Positions 63,685-64,000 of a DNA stretch of 64,000 nucleotides are shown piece after piece; position 1 is the stretch's first letter; the number at the start of each line of letters is the position of its first letter. The DNA comes from Aeromonas australiensis (lineage in GTDB: Bacteria > Pseudomonadota > Gammaproteobacteria > Enterobacterales > Aeromonadaceae). The notes beneath the pieces are model-generated. The model did no database searches, was not told the DNA's origin, and saw only the letters and a list, made by a program, of their open reading frames with translations. A program made the position numbers and the translations under genes. The stretch spans positions 62,001-126,000 of the forward strand of contig NZ_CDDH01000062.1 in the NCBI RefSeq assembly GCF_000819725.1, given 5' to 3'.

Positions 63685-64000
63685 ATGACACAACAACACC
63701 CCCTCTTTCGGCTGGTCAATAGCACCAGTCTGGTCAGCCAGATCCTGGTTGGTCTGGTATTCGGTATCTTGCTGGCACTATTTGCACCCGAGTGGGCGCA
63801 AACGGCAGGTCTGCTCGGCGCTCTGTTTGTCGGCGCGCTGAAAGCGGTCGCTCCGTTACTGGTATTTGTGCTGGTGATGGCAGCTATTATCGGCCACAAG
63901 CAGGGTCAAAAGACCAATATTCGCCCGCTGCTGGTGCTCTATCTGTTTGGTACGTTTGCCGCTGCCTTGGTGGCGGTGATCGCCAGCTTCCTGTTTCCCA
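63685..64000 (+). CDS. sstT: serine/threonine:sodium symporter SstT (cut by window end)
   Basis: First 105 codons of a membrane transporter of the DAACS (dicarboxylate/amino acid:cation symporter) family. The start [25 protein letters not shown], then [22 protein letters not shown] and [25 protein letters not shown], match the N-terminus of SstT, which takes up serine and threonine with sodium. Three membrane helices are visible. The ATG at 63685 follows AGGGA. The frame is open to the last base; the rest lies outside. Confidence 0.9.
   Translation, partial: MTQQHPLFRLVNSTSLVSQILVGLVFGILLALFAPEWAQTAGLLGALFVGALKAVAPLLVFVLVMAAIIGHKQGQKTNIRPLLVLYLFGTFAAALVAVIASFLFP

Overview
The window looks like chromosomal DNA of an Aeromonas-type gammaproteobacterium. 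It is GC-rich. The conserved blocks resemble Enterobacterales and Vibrionales proteins closely: a complete hisGDCBHAFI operon with a histidine-rich leader peptide, yoaA-tsaB-yeaY-type slp, fadD-rnd, hrpA, rplY, fadI-fadJ and prkA(yeaG)-yeaH-ycgB. The genus is an inference from gene content and order. No tRNA, rRNA, insertion sequence, CRISPR array or prophage gene was seen.

Bases 1-11400 form an accessory exopolysaccharide locus. Two plus-strand genes at the left edge encode an exosortase-like membrane protein with a Cys-Arg-His triad and a small membrane-anchored partner. A minus-strand operon (5987 down to 1017) encodes an acyltransferase, a glycosyltransferase, a large secreted glycoside-hydrolase-like protein and a lipoprotein. 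A divergent plus-strand operon (6288-11402) encodes a flippase, a Wzy/ligase-like protein and two GT4 glycosyltransferases. The intergenic region between the operons carries a symmetric repeat cluster at 6104-6143 that looks like an operator.

Bases 11570-16500 hold ycfJ, a small unknown protein, an acyl-CoA synthetase and a PAS-PAS-GGDEF diguanylate cyclase. Bases 16515-24122 are the his operon on the minus strand, with promoter, leader peptide hisL and attenuator. Between hisD and hisC lies a 38-codon ORF that repeats the end of hisD and is joined to both neighbours by ATGA overlaps.

Bases 24210-37800 hold mostly housekeeping genes: yoaA, tsaB, slp, an alpha/beta hydrolase, fadD, rnd, a CBS-domain protein, hrpA and a FimV/LysM-like protein. 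A decayed HD-GYP fragment sits at 31936-32154. rplY follows, with a clear promoter and a leader hairpin.

Bases 38300-55900 hold lipid catabolism and envelope genes: a MerR regulator divergent from a thiolase, an EAL-HDOD protein, two tandem FadL porins, a moxR-bat operon that runs into an ECF sigma factor and a DUF3379 protein, and fadI-fadJ. FadR-like palindromes lie in front of both fadL genes and fadI, which suggests a shared fatty-acid regulon; none was seen in front of fadD. Bases 56070-60817 are prkA-yeaH-ycgB. Bases 60818-61414 contain no recognisable protein gene, but a sigma70-type promoter followed about 110 nt later by a strong terminator predicts an unannotated small RNA. A RecQ-family helicase and the start of sstT end the window.
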